Below, piece after piece: positions 40,520 through 49,582 of a stretch of 64,000 nucleotides of DNA. The translations under genes were made by a program, and so were the position numbers. Numbering within the stretch: position 1 is the stretch's first letter; the number at the start of each line of letters is the position of its first letter. The stretch covers positions 1-64,000 of the forward strand of contig NZ_RFLY01000013.1 of the NCBI RefSeq assembly GCF_003697345.1, written 5' to 3'. This DNA is from Solilutibacter pythonis. GTDB lineage: Bacteria; Pseudomonadota; Gammaproteobacteria; Xanthomonadales; Xanthomonadaceae. The notes below the pieces were generated by a model, which saw only the letters and a program-made list of their open reading frames with translations, was not told the DNA's origin and searched no databases.

Positions 40520-41460
40520 CAGGCTTTCCATTCTTGCAGTGCGGATTCGAAAGTCGGTACGTCGCCAAGCGCGCGGCCGTCGAGGGATTTGTCGATACGT
40601 CTAGCCAGGCCGGTCAGCACCTTGCCGGGGCCGCATTCGCCGATGCGGCTGGCACCGGCGGCGGCCAGTGTCTCGACGCAGCGCGTCCACTGTACCGGCA
40701 GGTGGAGTTGGCGCGTCAAGGCATCGTGGATGCCGTCCAGCGAATCGTGTACGGCGGCATCCACGTTCTGCACCACGGGAATCGTGGGCATCCGCCAATG
40801 CAGACCACGCAGGGTTTCGGCCAGGCGGTTTGCCGCCTCGCGCATCAGCGGGGTGTGCGAAGGCACGCTGACGGCCAGTTTCACCGCCTTTCTGACGCCC
40901 TTCTCGGCCAGCAGCGCCAGTGCGCGCTCGACCGCCACGGCATCGCCGCCGATCACGATCTGCCCCGGCGAGTTGTAATTGGCCGGAACCACCACTCGGG
41001 TGTCGGAAGCGGCCTGGCAGACTTCCGCCACCAGCGCGTCGTCGGTGCCGATCACCGCGGCCATCGCGCCGGTGCCGGGGGGCGAGGCGTCCTGCATGAG
41101 CTGGCCACGGATGCGCACCAGATGCGCGCCTTCGCGCAATGAAAGCGCGCCCGCCGCCACCAGCGCGGTGTATTCGCCCAGACTGTGGCCGGCCAGCAGC
41201 GCCGGCTGCGCCCCGCCCCGCGCCTGCCACAACCGCCATATGGCGATGCCGGCGGCCAGCAGCGCCGGCTGGGTATATTCGGTGCGATTGAGCATTTCCT
41301 CCGGGCCGTTCTGCGACAGTGCCCAAAGGTCGATGCCGGCGCCTTCCGAGGCTTCGGCGAAGGTGTCGCGGATGGCCGAATGCAGCTCGGAAAGCTCGGC
41401 CAGCATGCCGAGGCTCTGCGAGCCTTGGCCGGGGAAAACGAATGCCAGTTGTGCGCTCAC
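40519..41460 (-). CDS. fabD: Malonyl-CoA:ACP acyltransferase
   Basis: 313-residue enzyme loading malonyl groups onto ACP. The N-terminus AFVFPGQGSQSLGM, the nucleophile Ser in LLAGHSLGEYTAL (about 92), the Arg motif VRIRGQLMQDA and the catalytic His in SVPSHTPLM are all present. It lies 153 nt after fabH on the same strand and is translationally coupled to fabG. Confidence 0.96.
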   Translation of the reverse strand: MSAQLAFVFPGQGSQSLGMLAELSELHSAIRDTFAEASEGAGIDLWALSQNGPEEMLNRTEYTQPALLAAGIAIWRLWQARGGAQPALLAGHSLGEYTALVAAGALSLREGAHLVRIRGQLMQDASPPGTGAMAAVIGTDDALVAEVCQAASDTRVVVPANYNSPGQIVIGGDAVAVERALALLAEKGVRKAVKLAVSVPSHTPLMREAANRLAETLRGLHWRMPTIPVVQNVDAAVHDSLDGIHDALTRQLHLPVQWTRCVETLAAAGASRIGECGPGKVLTGLARRIDKSLDGRALGDVPTFESALQEWKA

Positions 41461-41613
41461 GCAGGTTCCCAGTGCGGAAAGCCGGCAAGTTTAACGGCCG
41501 TGCCGATGCCCCGTCTGTACGGGGACGCATGGGCCGGTGTTCGGCGAAAACGGTAAACAGCGGCCCATGTGCGCCGGTGGAGACGCCGTTACCGGCTGGT
41601 ATGCGGGTGGCGC

Positions 41614-42600
41614 TCAGTAACGCAGCAGCACCGAGCCCCAGGTGAAGCCGCCACCGAAGGCTTCCAGCAGCAGTAGCTGGCCGCGCTCGACCTTGCCCGA
41701 ACGCACCGCCGTGTCCAACGCCAGCGGCACCGAGCCGGACGAGGTGTTGCCATGCTTGTCCACGGTGACGATCACCCGCTCCATCGGCATGTCCAGGCGC
41801 TTGGCGGTGGCTTCGATGATGCGCAGGTTGGCCTGGTGCGGGATCAGCCAGTCGATGTCGTGACGGTCGAGGCCGTTGGCCTCCAGTGTTTCCTCGACCA
41901 CCGAGTCGAGCGCCTTGACCGCGTGCTTGAACACTTCGTTGCCGGTCATCAGCACGCGTACGCCGGCATTGTCTTCGCCCGGCTTGAAGCCTGCCGAGAC
42001 GCCCACCGGGTTCCAAAGCAGTTCCTTCTTGCCGCCATCGGCGTGCAAATGGGTGCTGAGGATGCCGGTGTCGGCATCGGCCTTGAGCACCGCCGCGCCG
42101 GCGCCATCGCCAAACAGCACGCAGGTGCTGCGATCGGACCAGTCGATCATCCGGGTCAGGGTTTCCGCGCCGACCACCAGCGCGGTCTTGCAATCGCCCG
42201 CGCGGATGAACTTGTCGGCCACGCTCATCGCATAGATGAACCCCGAGCAGGCGGCGTTGACGTCGAAGGCCGGGCAGCCGGCAATGCCGAGTTCGGCCTG
42301 CAACAGGCACGCCGAGGACGGAAAGATCAGGTTGGGCGTGGTGGTGCCGAGCACGATCAGGTCGATATCGGCGGTGCTCACGCCGGCGGCCTCCATCGCC
42401 TTCAAGGCGGCGTCGCGCGCCAGCGATACGGTGGTTTCGCCCTCGCCCGCCACGTAGCGCTGGCGGATGCCGGTGCGGCTGGCGATCCACTCGTCGCTGG
42501 TGTCGACTTGTTTCGCCAGTTCGTCGTTGCTGACAACGCGTCGCGGCAATGCGCTGCCGGTGCCGGCGATGCGGGAGTGGATACGCGGGGTGGCGGTCAT
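41614..42600 (-). CDS. fabH: Beta-ketoacyl-ACP synthase III
   Basis: 328-residue initiating condensing enzyme joining acetyl-CoA (or other short acyl-CoA) to malonyl-ACP. The triad is visible as Cys in DVNAACSGFIYAM, His in LIPHQANLRI and Asn in DKHGNTSSGSVP. Start ATG 42600 gives MTATPRIHSRIAGTGSALP; an ATG four codons upstream is possible. It follows rpmF by 142 nt. The plsX gene that often sits between rpmF and fabH is absent here. Confidence 0.95.
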   Translation of the reverse strand: MTATPRIHSRIAGTGSALPRRVVSNDELAKQVDTSDEWIASRTGIRQRYVAGEGETTVSLARDAALKAMEAAGVSTADIDLIVLGTTTPNLIFPSSACLLQAELGIAGCPAFDVNAACSGFIYAMSVADKFIRAGDCKTALVVGAETLTRMIDWSDRSTCVLFGDGAGAAVLKADADTGILSTHLHADGGKKELLWNPVGVSAGFKPGEDNAGVRVLMTGNEVFKHAVKALDSVVEETLEANGLDRHDIDWLIPHQANLRIIEATAKRLDMPMERVIVTVDKHGNTSSGSVPLALDTAVRSGKVERGQLLLLEAFGGGFTWGSVLLRY

Positions 42601-42742
42601 GCCTGACTCCATTGAGGTTCAGCGGCGCCCACGCGCCCGCCAGGGCCGGAACGCGGACACGAAAAGACGATACCGGCTCGCACCGGCATCGTCATGGGAC
42701 TTGCTTCCTGCGCACGCTGGCATCCAGCGCAATGGCGCGGGA

Positions 42743-42937
42743 TCAATCTTCGTCGACGACCTTGGATTGGGTCTCGATCACCTTCTTGCCGCGGTAGTAA
42801 CCGTCGGCGGTGATGTGGTGACGCAGATGTGTTTCGCCCGAGGTCGGGTCGGTGGCGAGCTGCTTGGCCGAGAGCTTGTCGTGGGCGCGGCGCATGCCAC
42901 GCTTGGACGGGGAAACGCGGGACTTCTGGACTGCCAT
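42743..42937 (-). CDS. rpmF: 50S ribosomal protein L32
   Basis: 64-residue ribosomal protein with the typical start [20 protein letters not shown] and the later [16 protein letters not shown]. It has no zinc-binding Cys pair, so it is the Cys-free form. It lies 45 nt after yceD, the standard yceD-rpmF pairing. Confidence 0.97.
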   Translation of the reverse strand: MAVQKSRVSPSKRGMRRAHDKLSAKQLATDPTSGETHLRHHITADGYYRGKKVIETQSKVVDED

Positions 42938-42982
42938 GGTTGAACTCCAATGAAACCGGGGTGTTGCGTGTACGGGTGAAAC

Positions 42983-43495
42983 TCAGTTTTTTTGCTTCTT
43001 CAGCGCGGATAGCGCGGCGAACGGGTTGGCCGCGGCGCTTTCCTCCGCCATGGCCGGCCAGTCGCGCGCCAGGGCTTGCGAGCCGGGTGCGACCGGGACC
43101 ACCGGCACGGCGAGGATCAGTTCGTCCTCGACCAGCTCGGCGGGCACGATGCGCGCGTCGGCGGGCAGCAGCAGCGGCTCGTAGCCTGGCGGCAGCGCGG
43201 CTTCCTCGTCCTCGGCGCGGATCAGGCCGAGCGTCTGCTCGATCGTCACCGGCTGCACGAAAGTCTCCAGGCTGCGCTGGCACTGCAACGGCAACCCGGC
43301 CTCGATACGCAAGGCCACGAACGCCACATCGAGCGTGTCGCGCCCGAATTCGATTCGGTAACGCACCACGCCTTCGTGTTCATTCAGGGCTTCGCGCAGA
43401 CGCGGCAGGGCGGCCAGCGGCAGTTCGCCTTCCAGCACCCGCCGGGCCGAAACCATGCGCCATGCATCGACGGCAGTGGACGAATCGGCGGACAT
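42983..43495 (-). CDS. yceD: YceD/DUF177 protein, 23S rRNA accumulation factor
   Basis: 170-residue DUF177 protein. In E. coli YceD affects 23S rRNA accumulation and is conserved next to rpmF. The end of the domain reads EEAALPPGYEPLLL, followed by IVPAELVEDELILAVPVVPV, the typical acidic DUF177 core. Start at ATG 43495 gives MSADSSTAVDAWRMV, matching Xanthomonas relatives; an ATG four codons upstream (43507) is also open. It heads the minus-strand cluster that runs to pilZ. Confidence 0.9.
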   Translation of the reverse strand: MSADSSTAVDAWRMVSARRVLEGELPLAALPRLREALNEHEGVVRYRIEFGRDTLDVAFVALRIEAGLPLQCQRSLETFVQPVTIEQTLGLIRAEDEEAALPPGYEPLLLPADARIVPAELVEDELILAVPVVPVAPGSQALARDWPAMAEESAAANPFAALSALKKQKN

Positions 43496-43548
43496 AAGAC
43501 GCGGCATAGTAAGAACTTGCCCAGGTACTGTCAAACGCTGGCGAGCTT

Positions 43549-45399
43549 TCAGTCGCCGATCGACAGTGGCTGTTCGGCCCAGTCCTCCACCACGCCATCG
43601 CGGCCGTGCAGGCGCAGGCCCAGCCAGTGGCGACCGGCCGGCAAACCGCCGGCATCCACCTCGGCACGGAACCCGAGTGCGTTGCCGCCCGGTTCGTGGC
43701 GGGGGCGCCAGAACCGCAAGGTGCCGGAAGAATCCAACCCATATTCGGCACGGGCGATCGGGTGGCCGTCCAGCAATATTTCGATCGCGTCGAGCCCGGT
43801 GCCCTCGCGGAAGGCCCATCCGGTGACGGTGAAACGGCGCGCGACGCGCGCGCCGATGGCCGGCGCGTCGACGTAGGCCATGGCCGGCGCCGAGCAGTCG
43901 CCCCGTCCGCCCGGCGAGAGTTTCACCAGCACGAAGCGTTGAGCGCCGTGATCGACATTGACGATGCGGCGCGGCACCAGCGGGCCGAGCGCGTCGCAAA
44001 GCGCGTGGTAATGCGCGAGCAAATCCTTGTAGCGCACTTCGCTGCTGCCGATCACCAACAAGGCCGGCCGCTCGTCGCCAGGCGCCGGGATGTCGCGGGT
44101 CAGGCCCCATAGCCGGAGCTGCGGCGCGCGCCCATGTTTGACGTTCATCGGGTGATCGAGCACGCGGATGTCGCCGCGGCCGAGCGCGAAGCCGAGTTCG
44201 GCGCCGAGTTTGAAGTTGTCGGCAACCAGTTCGGTATCGGCGGGCAATTTCGCCAGTTCCTCGCGGACGGCGGCGGCGACATCCTCCCACCCGGCGAAAT
44301 TGGAGGGATACTGCTTCTGCATCGCCATCCGCGCGCGCAGATCGGGGGTGGAAACCGCCGCATACCAGCCGAGCATCGCCAGTGTGCCGGCGACGAGCAT
44401 CGCCCAGGTCAGTCGTCGCCACGACGGCCGCCAGCGCGCCAGCACGACCGGCGCGGCCGCCATCAGGGCGAGGTAGCCGGGCAATGTCCAGTGGAAGCTG
44501 ACGCGCTCGTTGTCGGCGAAGAAGCCCAACGCGAACAACCCCAGGGTGGAGATGCCGCCGAGTAGGCCGAAGTAGCGCCATTGCGCGTCGCTCTCGCCGC
44601 CGCGCAGCGCCGTGGCGAAGGTCTGTACGAGTAATGCGAACAGGAGCGGCGTCACCATCGATGCCTGGATCAGCACGAACATGAGGCCATCGGCATGGAA
44701 GGTCCAAGGATGGCGGTCGAGCAATTGGAAACGTAGGCCGGCGTCGGCATTCTCGACATTCCAGCCCGCCAGCGGCAGCCAGGCGACGGCCCCGATGGCG
44801 AGGGCGACGATCACCCGGGGGTCGCGCAGTACCCGACGCCCCTGGCGCAACATCAGCAGCGCGAGGAAGCCGACCACGATCACCCCGGCGAAGCGGTAGT
44901 GACTGAGCGCGCCCATCGCCAGGCCGAGCGCCAGTTCCAGCGCGCTGCCGGCGCTGACCCGGCCCAGCAGACGCGCGCCGGCATCCAGGCAAAGCGCGGT
45001 GGCGATCGCCATCGGCACGTCCGGCAGGGCCAGCAGGCCCAGCGTGGCCGAAAGCGGCATCAGGGTGGTCAACAGGCCGGCCTGCCAGCCGGCCGACTCG
45101 CCGAACCAGCGCGCGGCGATCTTCGCCACCAGCCACGGCAACAGCGCGCCCAGCAGCAGGAATGGCATCCGCACCGCCAGCACGTGATGGCCGCCAAGGG
45201 TGACGCCGAGCCGGGTCAGCCAGGCGGTCAGGCCCGGCAGGTCGGAGTAAGCCCAGGCCAGGTGCTGGCCTTCCTGCCAGTAGAAAGCCTCGTCGACGAA
45301 CAGCGGCAAGCGCGCGGCGATCGCCAGCTTGGCGACCAACAAAACGCTCCAGGCCAACAGGAAAGCGCGCCGCCAGGCGAGCACATGATCGTTCAACAC
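43549..45399 (-). CDS. ArnT/GT39-like membrane glycosyltransferase with C-terminal beta domain
   Basis: About 616-residue integral membrane protein of the dolichyl-phosphate mannosyltransferase-like family (PMT/ArnT, GT39). Such enzymes use polyprenyl-phosphate sugars at the periplasmic face. The first loop has the catalytic-type acidic residues in RLPLFVDEAFYWQEGQHLAWAYSD. About eleven hydrophobic segments follow (FLLAWSVLLVAKLAIAA, LLALPDVPMAIATAL, and others). From about residue 380 it is soluble. The last ~100 residues (ARRFTVTGWAFREGTG, RHWLGLRLHGRDG) look like an Ig-like beta domain. The start is uncertain: GTG 45399 chosen, TTG 45435 possible. Acceptor unknown; lipid A or other cell-surface glycan is a guess. 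Confidence 0.78.
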   Translation of the reverse strand: MLNDHVLAWRRAFLLAWSVLLVAKLAIAARLPLFVDEAFYWQEGQHLAWAYSDLPGLTAWLTRLGVTLGGHHVLAVRMPFLLLGALLPWLVAKIAARWFGESAGWQAGLLTTLMPLSATLGLLALPDVPMAIATALCLDAGARLLGRVSAGSALELALGLAMGALSHYRFAGVIVVGFLALLMLRQGRRVLRDPRVIVALAIGAVAWLPLAGWNVENADAGLRFQLLDRHPWTFHADGLMFVLIQASMVTPLLFALLVQTFATALRGGESDAQWRYFGLLGGISTLGLFALGFFADNERVSFHWTLPGYLALMAAAPVVLARWRPSWRRLTWAMLVAGTLAMLGWYAAVSTPDLRARMAMQKQYPSNFAGWEDVAAAVREELAKLPADTELVADNFKLGAELGFALGRGDIRVLDHPMNVKHGRAPQLRLWGLTRDIPAPGDERPALLVIGSSEVRYKDLLAHYHALCDALGPLVPRRIVNVDHGAQRFVLVKLSPGGRGDCSAPAMAYVDAPAIGARVARRFTVTGWAFREGTGLDAIEILLDGHPIARAEYGLDSSGTLRFWRPRHEPGGNALGFRAEVDAGGLPAGRHWLGLRLHGRDGVVEDWAEQPLSIGD

Positions 45400-45446
45400 C
45401 GTTAGACTCGCGGCAGGGGTTGAGAAGATCGCCAAGGGTAAACGAG

Positions 45447-46376
45447 TTGAATCCGAAAACAGACGACCAATTGCCGGAGCGCCTGCGCGCCGCGCTGGCC
45501 CAGGTCAACACGCTGGTGCTGGGCAAGCCGCATGAAGTGCGCCTGACCTTCGTCGCCCTGCTGGCCGGCGGCCATGTGTTGATCGAGGACTTGCCGGGCC
45601 TCGGCAAGACCACGCTGGCGCACGCGCTGGCGGCGACGCTCGGGCTGAAGTTCCAGCGCGTGCAGTTCACTTCCGACTTGCTACCGGCCGACGTGGTGGG
45701 CGTCTCGGTCTACGACGCCACCACGCGCGGCTTCGAATTCCATCCCGGCCCGGTGTTCACCCACATCCTGCTGGGGGACGAAATCAACCGCGCGCCACCG
45801 CGCACGCAAAGCGCACTGCTCGAAGCGATGGCCGAGCAGCAGGTCACGGTCGATGGCGTCACCCGCGCGCTGCCGGCGCCGTTCTTCGTCATCGCCACGC
45901 AGAATCCGGTCGATCTTTCCGGTACCTACCCGCTGCCGGACTCGCAACTCGACCGCTTCCTGTTGCGGCTGTCCATGGGCTATCCCGATGCCGGCGCGGA
46001 ACGCGCCCTGCTCATGGGCGAAGACCGCCGCCGGCTGATTGCCTCGGCGCGTCCGATGCTGCATGAAGCCGACGTGCTCGCCCTTCAGAAAGCGGCGCTG
46101 GAAATCCACGTCGACGAAGCGCTGGTCGGCTACGTGCAGGCCCTGCTCGCGCGGAGCCGCCAGCATCCGGGCGTGCGGATCGGGCTGTCGCCGCGCGCCG
46201 GGCTGGCGCTGCTTCGCGCCGCCCGCGCCCATGCCCTGCTGCTGGGCCGTGGCCACGCACTGCCGGAGGACGTGCAAGCGCTGTTCGTGCCGCTGGCCGC
46301 ACACCGGCTGGTGGGCGAAGGCGGCAGCGGCATGCAGATGGCGAAATCGATCATGCGCGCGGTGCCGCTGGATTGA
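45447..46376 (+). CDS. MoxR-family AAA+ ATPase
   Basis: 309-residue AAA+ chaperone-like ATPase. Walker A is LIEDLPGLGKTTLAHAL, Walker B is ILLGDEINRAPPRTQSALLEAM, sensor 1 lies in VIATQNPVDLSGTYPLP, and sensor 2 lies in RIGLSPRAGLALLRAA. MoxR proteins act with DUF58 and transglutaminase or vWA partners; here moxR, DUF58 and TgpA genes overlap in that order. The start is taken as TTG 45447, eight bases after AAGGG. The longer frame from TTG 45420 has its purine run directly abutting the codon. It is head to head with the glycosyltransferase gene, with under 50 nt between. Confidence 0.9.
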   Translation: MNPKTDDQLPERLRAALAQVNTLVLGKPHEVRLTFVALLAGGHVLIEDLPGLGKTTLAHALAATLGLKFQRVQFTSDLLPADVVGVSVYDATTRGFEFHPGPVFTHILLGDEINRAPPRTQSALLEAMAEQQVTVDGVTRALPAPFFVIATQNPVDLSGTYPLPDSQLDRFLLRLSMGYPDAGAERALLMGEDRRRLIASARPMLHEADVLALQKAALEIHVDEALVGYVQALLARSRQHPGVRIGLSPRAGLALLRAARAHALLLGRGHALPEDVQALFVPLAAHRLVGEGGSGMQMAKSIMRAVPLD

Positions 46377-47338
46377 GCCTGTCCACGCGCCCATGGTGGA
46401 TGGCGGCGATCGCCCGTCTGGCACGTCCGCGCGCCGGCGAATCCTTGCCGGTCGTACTGGGACGCCGCCGCATCTACGTGCTGCCGACCCGCTTTGGTCT
46501 GTTCTTCCTGCTGCTGATCGGGACGATGTGCGTGGGCGCGCTGAACTACAACAACAACCCGGCCCTGCTGCTCGCCCTGTTGCTGGCCGGCGCCGGCATC
46601 GCCAGCCTGCTGGCCGCGCATCTGCAATTGTCCGGCCTGCGCGCCGAGGCGATTGCCGCCGAACCAGTGGCCGCCGGCGAGCCGATGCCGCTCAGGCTCA
46701 GTTTCGCCAGCCGTGACGAACGCCCGCGCGACGGCCTGCAACTGGCGATCGGCCAATCGCATGCGGTGTTCTCTCTGCCGGCGCACGGCGGCGGTATCGC
46801 CGAGATCCGCCTGCCGACCGAGCGCCGCGGCTGGCTGGAGATCGAGCGGATCGAAATCGCCACCACCCGCCCCCTGGGGCTGGCGCGGGCCTGGGCCTGG
46901 CTGCGCCCGGAACTGCTTCTACTGGTCTACCCCACGCCCGAGACCGATGGCCCGCCGCTGCCGGAATCGATGCAGGACGGAGAACACCGCCGCCCGCATT
47001 TCACCGGCGACGATCTGCACCTGCTACGCAACTACCAGCCGGGCGACGCTCTGCGCAGCATCGCCTGGAAAGCCAGTGCGCGGCGCGAGCAGTTGATGTC
47101 GCGCACCTGGGAAGCCTCGCACGGCGACGACATCGAACTCGACTGGCATGCCGTCCGCCTGCCGCACGAAGCGCGCATTCGCCGCCTGGCGCACTGGATC
47201 GACCTGGCCGACCGCGAAGGCCGCCGTTGGCGGCTCGCCCTGCCGCTGCAAGCGCCGCTCGGCCCGGGCAGCGGCCCCGCCCATCGCCACGAGTGCCTGC
47301 GCGCGCTGGCACTGATGCCGGAAGGCGCCGATGCTTGA
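46373..47338 (+). CDS. DUF58 domain protein
   Basis: 321-residue membrane-anchored DUF58 protein, partner of MoxR ATPases; the exact activity of the family is unknown. Two hydrophobic segments (about 39-75, FGLFFLLLIGTMCVGAL and ALLLALLLAGAGIASLL) precede a soluble domain. The family signature is RNYQPGDALRSIAWKASARREQLMSRTWE (about residues 222-250). It starts at TTG 46373, overlapping the moxR stop (TTGA), and its end overlaps tgpA by 8 nt, so the three genes are one translation-coupled operon. Confidence 0.9.
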   Translation: MSLSTRPWWMAAIARLARPRAGESLPVVLGRRRIYVLPTRFGLFFLLLIGTMCVGALNYNNNPALLLALLLAGAGIASLLAAHLQLSGLRAEAIAAEPVAAGEPMPLRLSFASRDERPRDGLQLAIGQSHAVFSLPAHGGGIAEIRLPTERRGWLEIERIEIATTRPLGLARAWAWLRPELLLLVYPTPETDGPPLPESMQDGEHRRPHFTGDDLHLLRNYQPGDALRSIAWKASARREQLMSRTWEASHGDDIELDWHAVRLPHEARIRRLAHWIDLADREGRRWRLALPLQAPLGPGSGPAHRHECLRALALMPEGADA

Positions 47339-49253
47339 CCCGGCCACCCGCCGTCGTTTGCTGCCGACCCTGGCGCTGGCATTGACGCCGCTGCTGTTGC
47401 AGTTGCCGCCGGCTCTGGCGGCGGCGATCGCGCTGGGCGCCATTGGCATCGCGCTGCTGTCATGTCGGGTGAAACCGTCGGGACTACTCAAACTGGTGCT
47501 GACCCTGGCCGTGGCGGGCGCGGTGTTCATCGCCTTCGATTTCCGCATGGGCCGCGATACCGGCTGCGCCCTGCTGGCGGCGATGCTGGCGCTGAAGCCG
47601 GCCGAGACCCATCGCCTGCGCGATGCCCGCAGCCTGGTGGCCTTCGCGTTGTTCGCCCCCTTCGCCACCTTCCTGCTCGACCAGGGGCCGTTATCGCTGG
47701 CGCTGGGCCTGGCCGCGACCGTGGCCGCGCTCGCCAACCTGCAATGGCTGGCCGATGTCGAGGCCGGCATCGCGCCGCAGCGCGCGCGGGCCAGCCTGCA
47801 CGGGATCGGCAAGCTGGTCGCGCTGGGCCTGCCACTGACCCTGGCCGCCTTCTGGCTGTTCCCGCGTATCGCTACTCCGCTGTGGGGCGTGCCGGAGCGC
47901 GCCAATGCCAAGATCGGCCTGTCCGATTCGATATCGCCCGGCGACTGGCTCGACCTGATGAGCGACGACAGCCCGGCGCTGCGCGTGCGCTTTCAGGGCG
48001 CGTCGCCGCCCACTTCGCAAATGTACTGGCGTGGTCCGGTACTGTGGGATTTCGATGGCCGGACGTGGAAAGGATCGCGGCCGCCCGGGCGCGCGCCGGC
48101 ACCGGTGCCGGCCATCGTGCCGGCCAACGCGGGCTGGCGTTACACGCTGGAGGTCGAGCCAAGCGAACGCCGCTACCTCACCGCGCTGGATTTGCCGATG
48201 GCCGCCGCCGAGGGCAGTTTCCGCAGCCCGGACGGCGATCTGTTAAGCGCGCAACCCCTGCAAGCATTGACCCGTTGGTCGCTGCATTCGGCGCCGGTGG
48301 CGCGTTTCCAGCCGCGCCTGGGCGCCACCGAGCGCCACCGCGCGCTGCGCTTCCCGCGTCAATCCAACCCGCGCGCGCAGCATCTGGCCCGGCGCTGGCG
48401 TGACGAGACCGGTGGCGACCCCGCCGCCATCGTGCGGAAAGCGATGACGATGGTGAATGCCGATTTCGCCTATTCGCTGGCCGCGCCGCCGCTTGGCCGC
48501 GACAGTGTCGACGAATTTCTGTTCCGCACCCGCACCGGCTACTGCGAGCATTTCAGTTCGTCCTTCGTGTTTCTGATGCGCGCGGCCGGCGTGCCGGCGC
48601 GGGTGGTGACCGGCTACGCCGGCGGCTACCGCAACCCGATGGGCGATTACTGGATCGTGCGCAATTCCGATGCCCATGCCTGGGCCGAGGTCTGGTTGGC
48701 CGAACGCGGCTGGGTGCGGATCGACCCCACCGCCGCGGTCGCCCCCGAACGCATCTACGACACCGTGGACGATCGCCTGCCCGGCAATTTCGGCGGCGGT
48801 CTGGTCAAGTTCAACCAGATATGGAACCTGGCCGATTACCTGCGCAGCGGCTGGAACGATTTCGTCCTGGGCTTCAATGCGGAGCGTCAGGCGCGGATGT
48901 TCGGCCTGCTCGGCATCGACCGCGTCAAGCCAGGCCAACTGGTTTTCCTGTTTGCGCTGTGCACGGCGCTGGCGGTGGGCTGGATGCTGTGGTGGCTGAA
49001 CCGTGGCGAGCGCGAGCCGGACGCGTTGTTGCGCGCCTGGCATGCGTTGTCGCGGCGCTATCGCCGCTTCGGCCTGTCCCGCGAGGTCAGCGAAAGCGCC
49101 GGCGACTGGGCGGCGCGCATCGCCACCGCGCGCCCACGGGATGCGGAAACGATCCGCGCCCTCGCCAAGCGCTTCAACGAGGCGCGCTATGCGGGCCTGG
49201 GCGAGAGACGCCAGTTGGAGCGCGATCTGCTGGCCTTCCGCCCCCGCGATTGA
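47331..49253 (+). CDS. TgpA-like membrane transglutaminase-domain protein
   Basis: 640-residue inner-membrane protein with about six N-terminal hydrophobic segments (to about residue 185), a periplasmic domain, a transglutaminase-like protease domain and a last membrane segment near residue 540 (VFLFALCTALAVGWMLWW). The papain-like triad is visible: Cys in TRTGYCEHFSSSFVFLMRAAGVPARVV (about 405), His in SDAHAWAEVWL and Asp in WVRIDPTAAV. In Pseudomonas TgpA is essential, but its reaction is unresolved. ATG 47331 overlaps DUF58 by 8 nt. Confidence 0.9.
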   Translation: MLDPATRRRLLPTLALALTPLLLQLPPALAAAIALGAIGIALLSCRVKPSGLLKLVLTLAVAGAVFIAFDFRMGRDTGCALLAAMLALKPAETHRLRDARSLVAFALFAPFATFLLDQGPLSLALGLAATVAALANLQWLADVEAGIAPQRARASLHGIGKLVALGLPLTLAAFWLFPRIATPLWGVPERANAKIGLSDSISPGDWLDLMSDDSPALRVRFQGASPPTSQMYWRGPVLWDFDGRTWKGSRPPGRAPAPVPAIVPANAGWRYTLEVEPSERRYLTALDLPMAAAEGSFRSPDGDLLSAQPLQALTRWSLHSAPVARFQPRLGATERHRALRFPRQSNPRAQHLARRWRDETGGDPAAIVRKAMTMVNADFAYSLAAPPLGRDSVDEFLFRTRTGYCEHFSSSFVFLMRAAGVPARVVTGYAGGYRNPMGDYWIVRNSDAHAWAEVWLAERGWVRIDPTAAVAPERIYDTVDDRLPGNFGGGLVKFNQIWNLADYLRSGWNDFVLGFNAERQARMFGLLGIDRVKPGQLVFLFALCTALAVGWMLWWLNRGEREPDALLRAWHALSRRYRRFGLSREVSESAGDWAARIATARPRDAETIRALAKRFNEARYAGLGERRQLERDLLAFRPRD

Positions 49254-49536
49254 TCCACTGATTGCGCGCGCCGCGTCAGCGAGATCGGGCAAGCGCCAGT
49301 CGTTGGACTGGAAGTGACGGCGCTCCCCCTCGCGCATCCACCAATCCTGTCCGGGTACGGCCATCCATCCACATCGAAACTTTGCGCGGTTCGTCATCCA
49401 GGTCGCACGGGATGCCGGCAACGGCAGCGCCGGCGCCGCCGTGCCAGCGCCATTGCCGCCGGCGGAAACGATCCTCGCGGCAGCGGCGCGGCGCGGCCGA
49501 GCCGGGTTTGCAGCGTTGGCGCACCGGCATCCGCAT
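49254..49536 (-). pseudogene. possible remnant of a small gene antisense to the tgpA-nlpC gap
   Basis: The 329-nt gap 49254-49582 has no plus-strand gene. On the minus strand one frame gives IPCDLDDEPRKVSMWMDG (from ATG 49536). An adjacent frame gives VPGQDWWMREGERRHFQSN followed by DWRLPDLADAARAI. Each segment reads like real protein and they would join by one frameshift near 49370, giving about 85-95 residues. I do not recognise the family. It could equally be GC-rich chance coding, although the run WWMREGERRHFQSNDW is unusual for shadow frames. Confidence 0.35.
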
Positions 49537-49582
49537 CGTGCTGTGCTATCAACGGCGCATTCCGCCTCGATGGTTGATCCCG

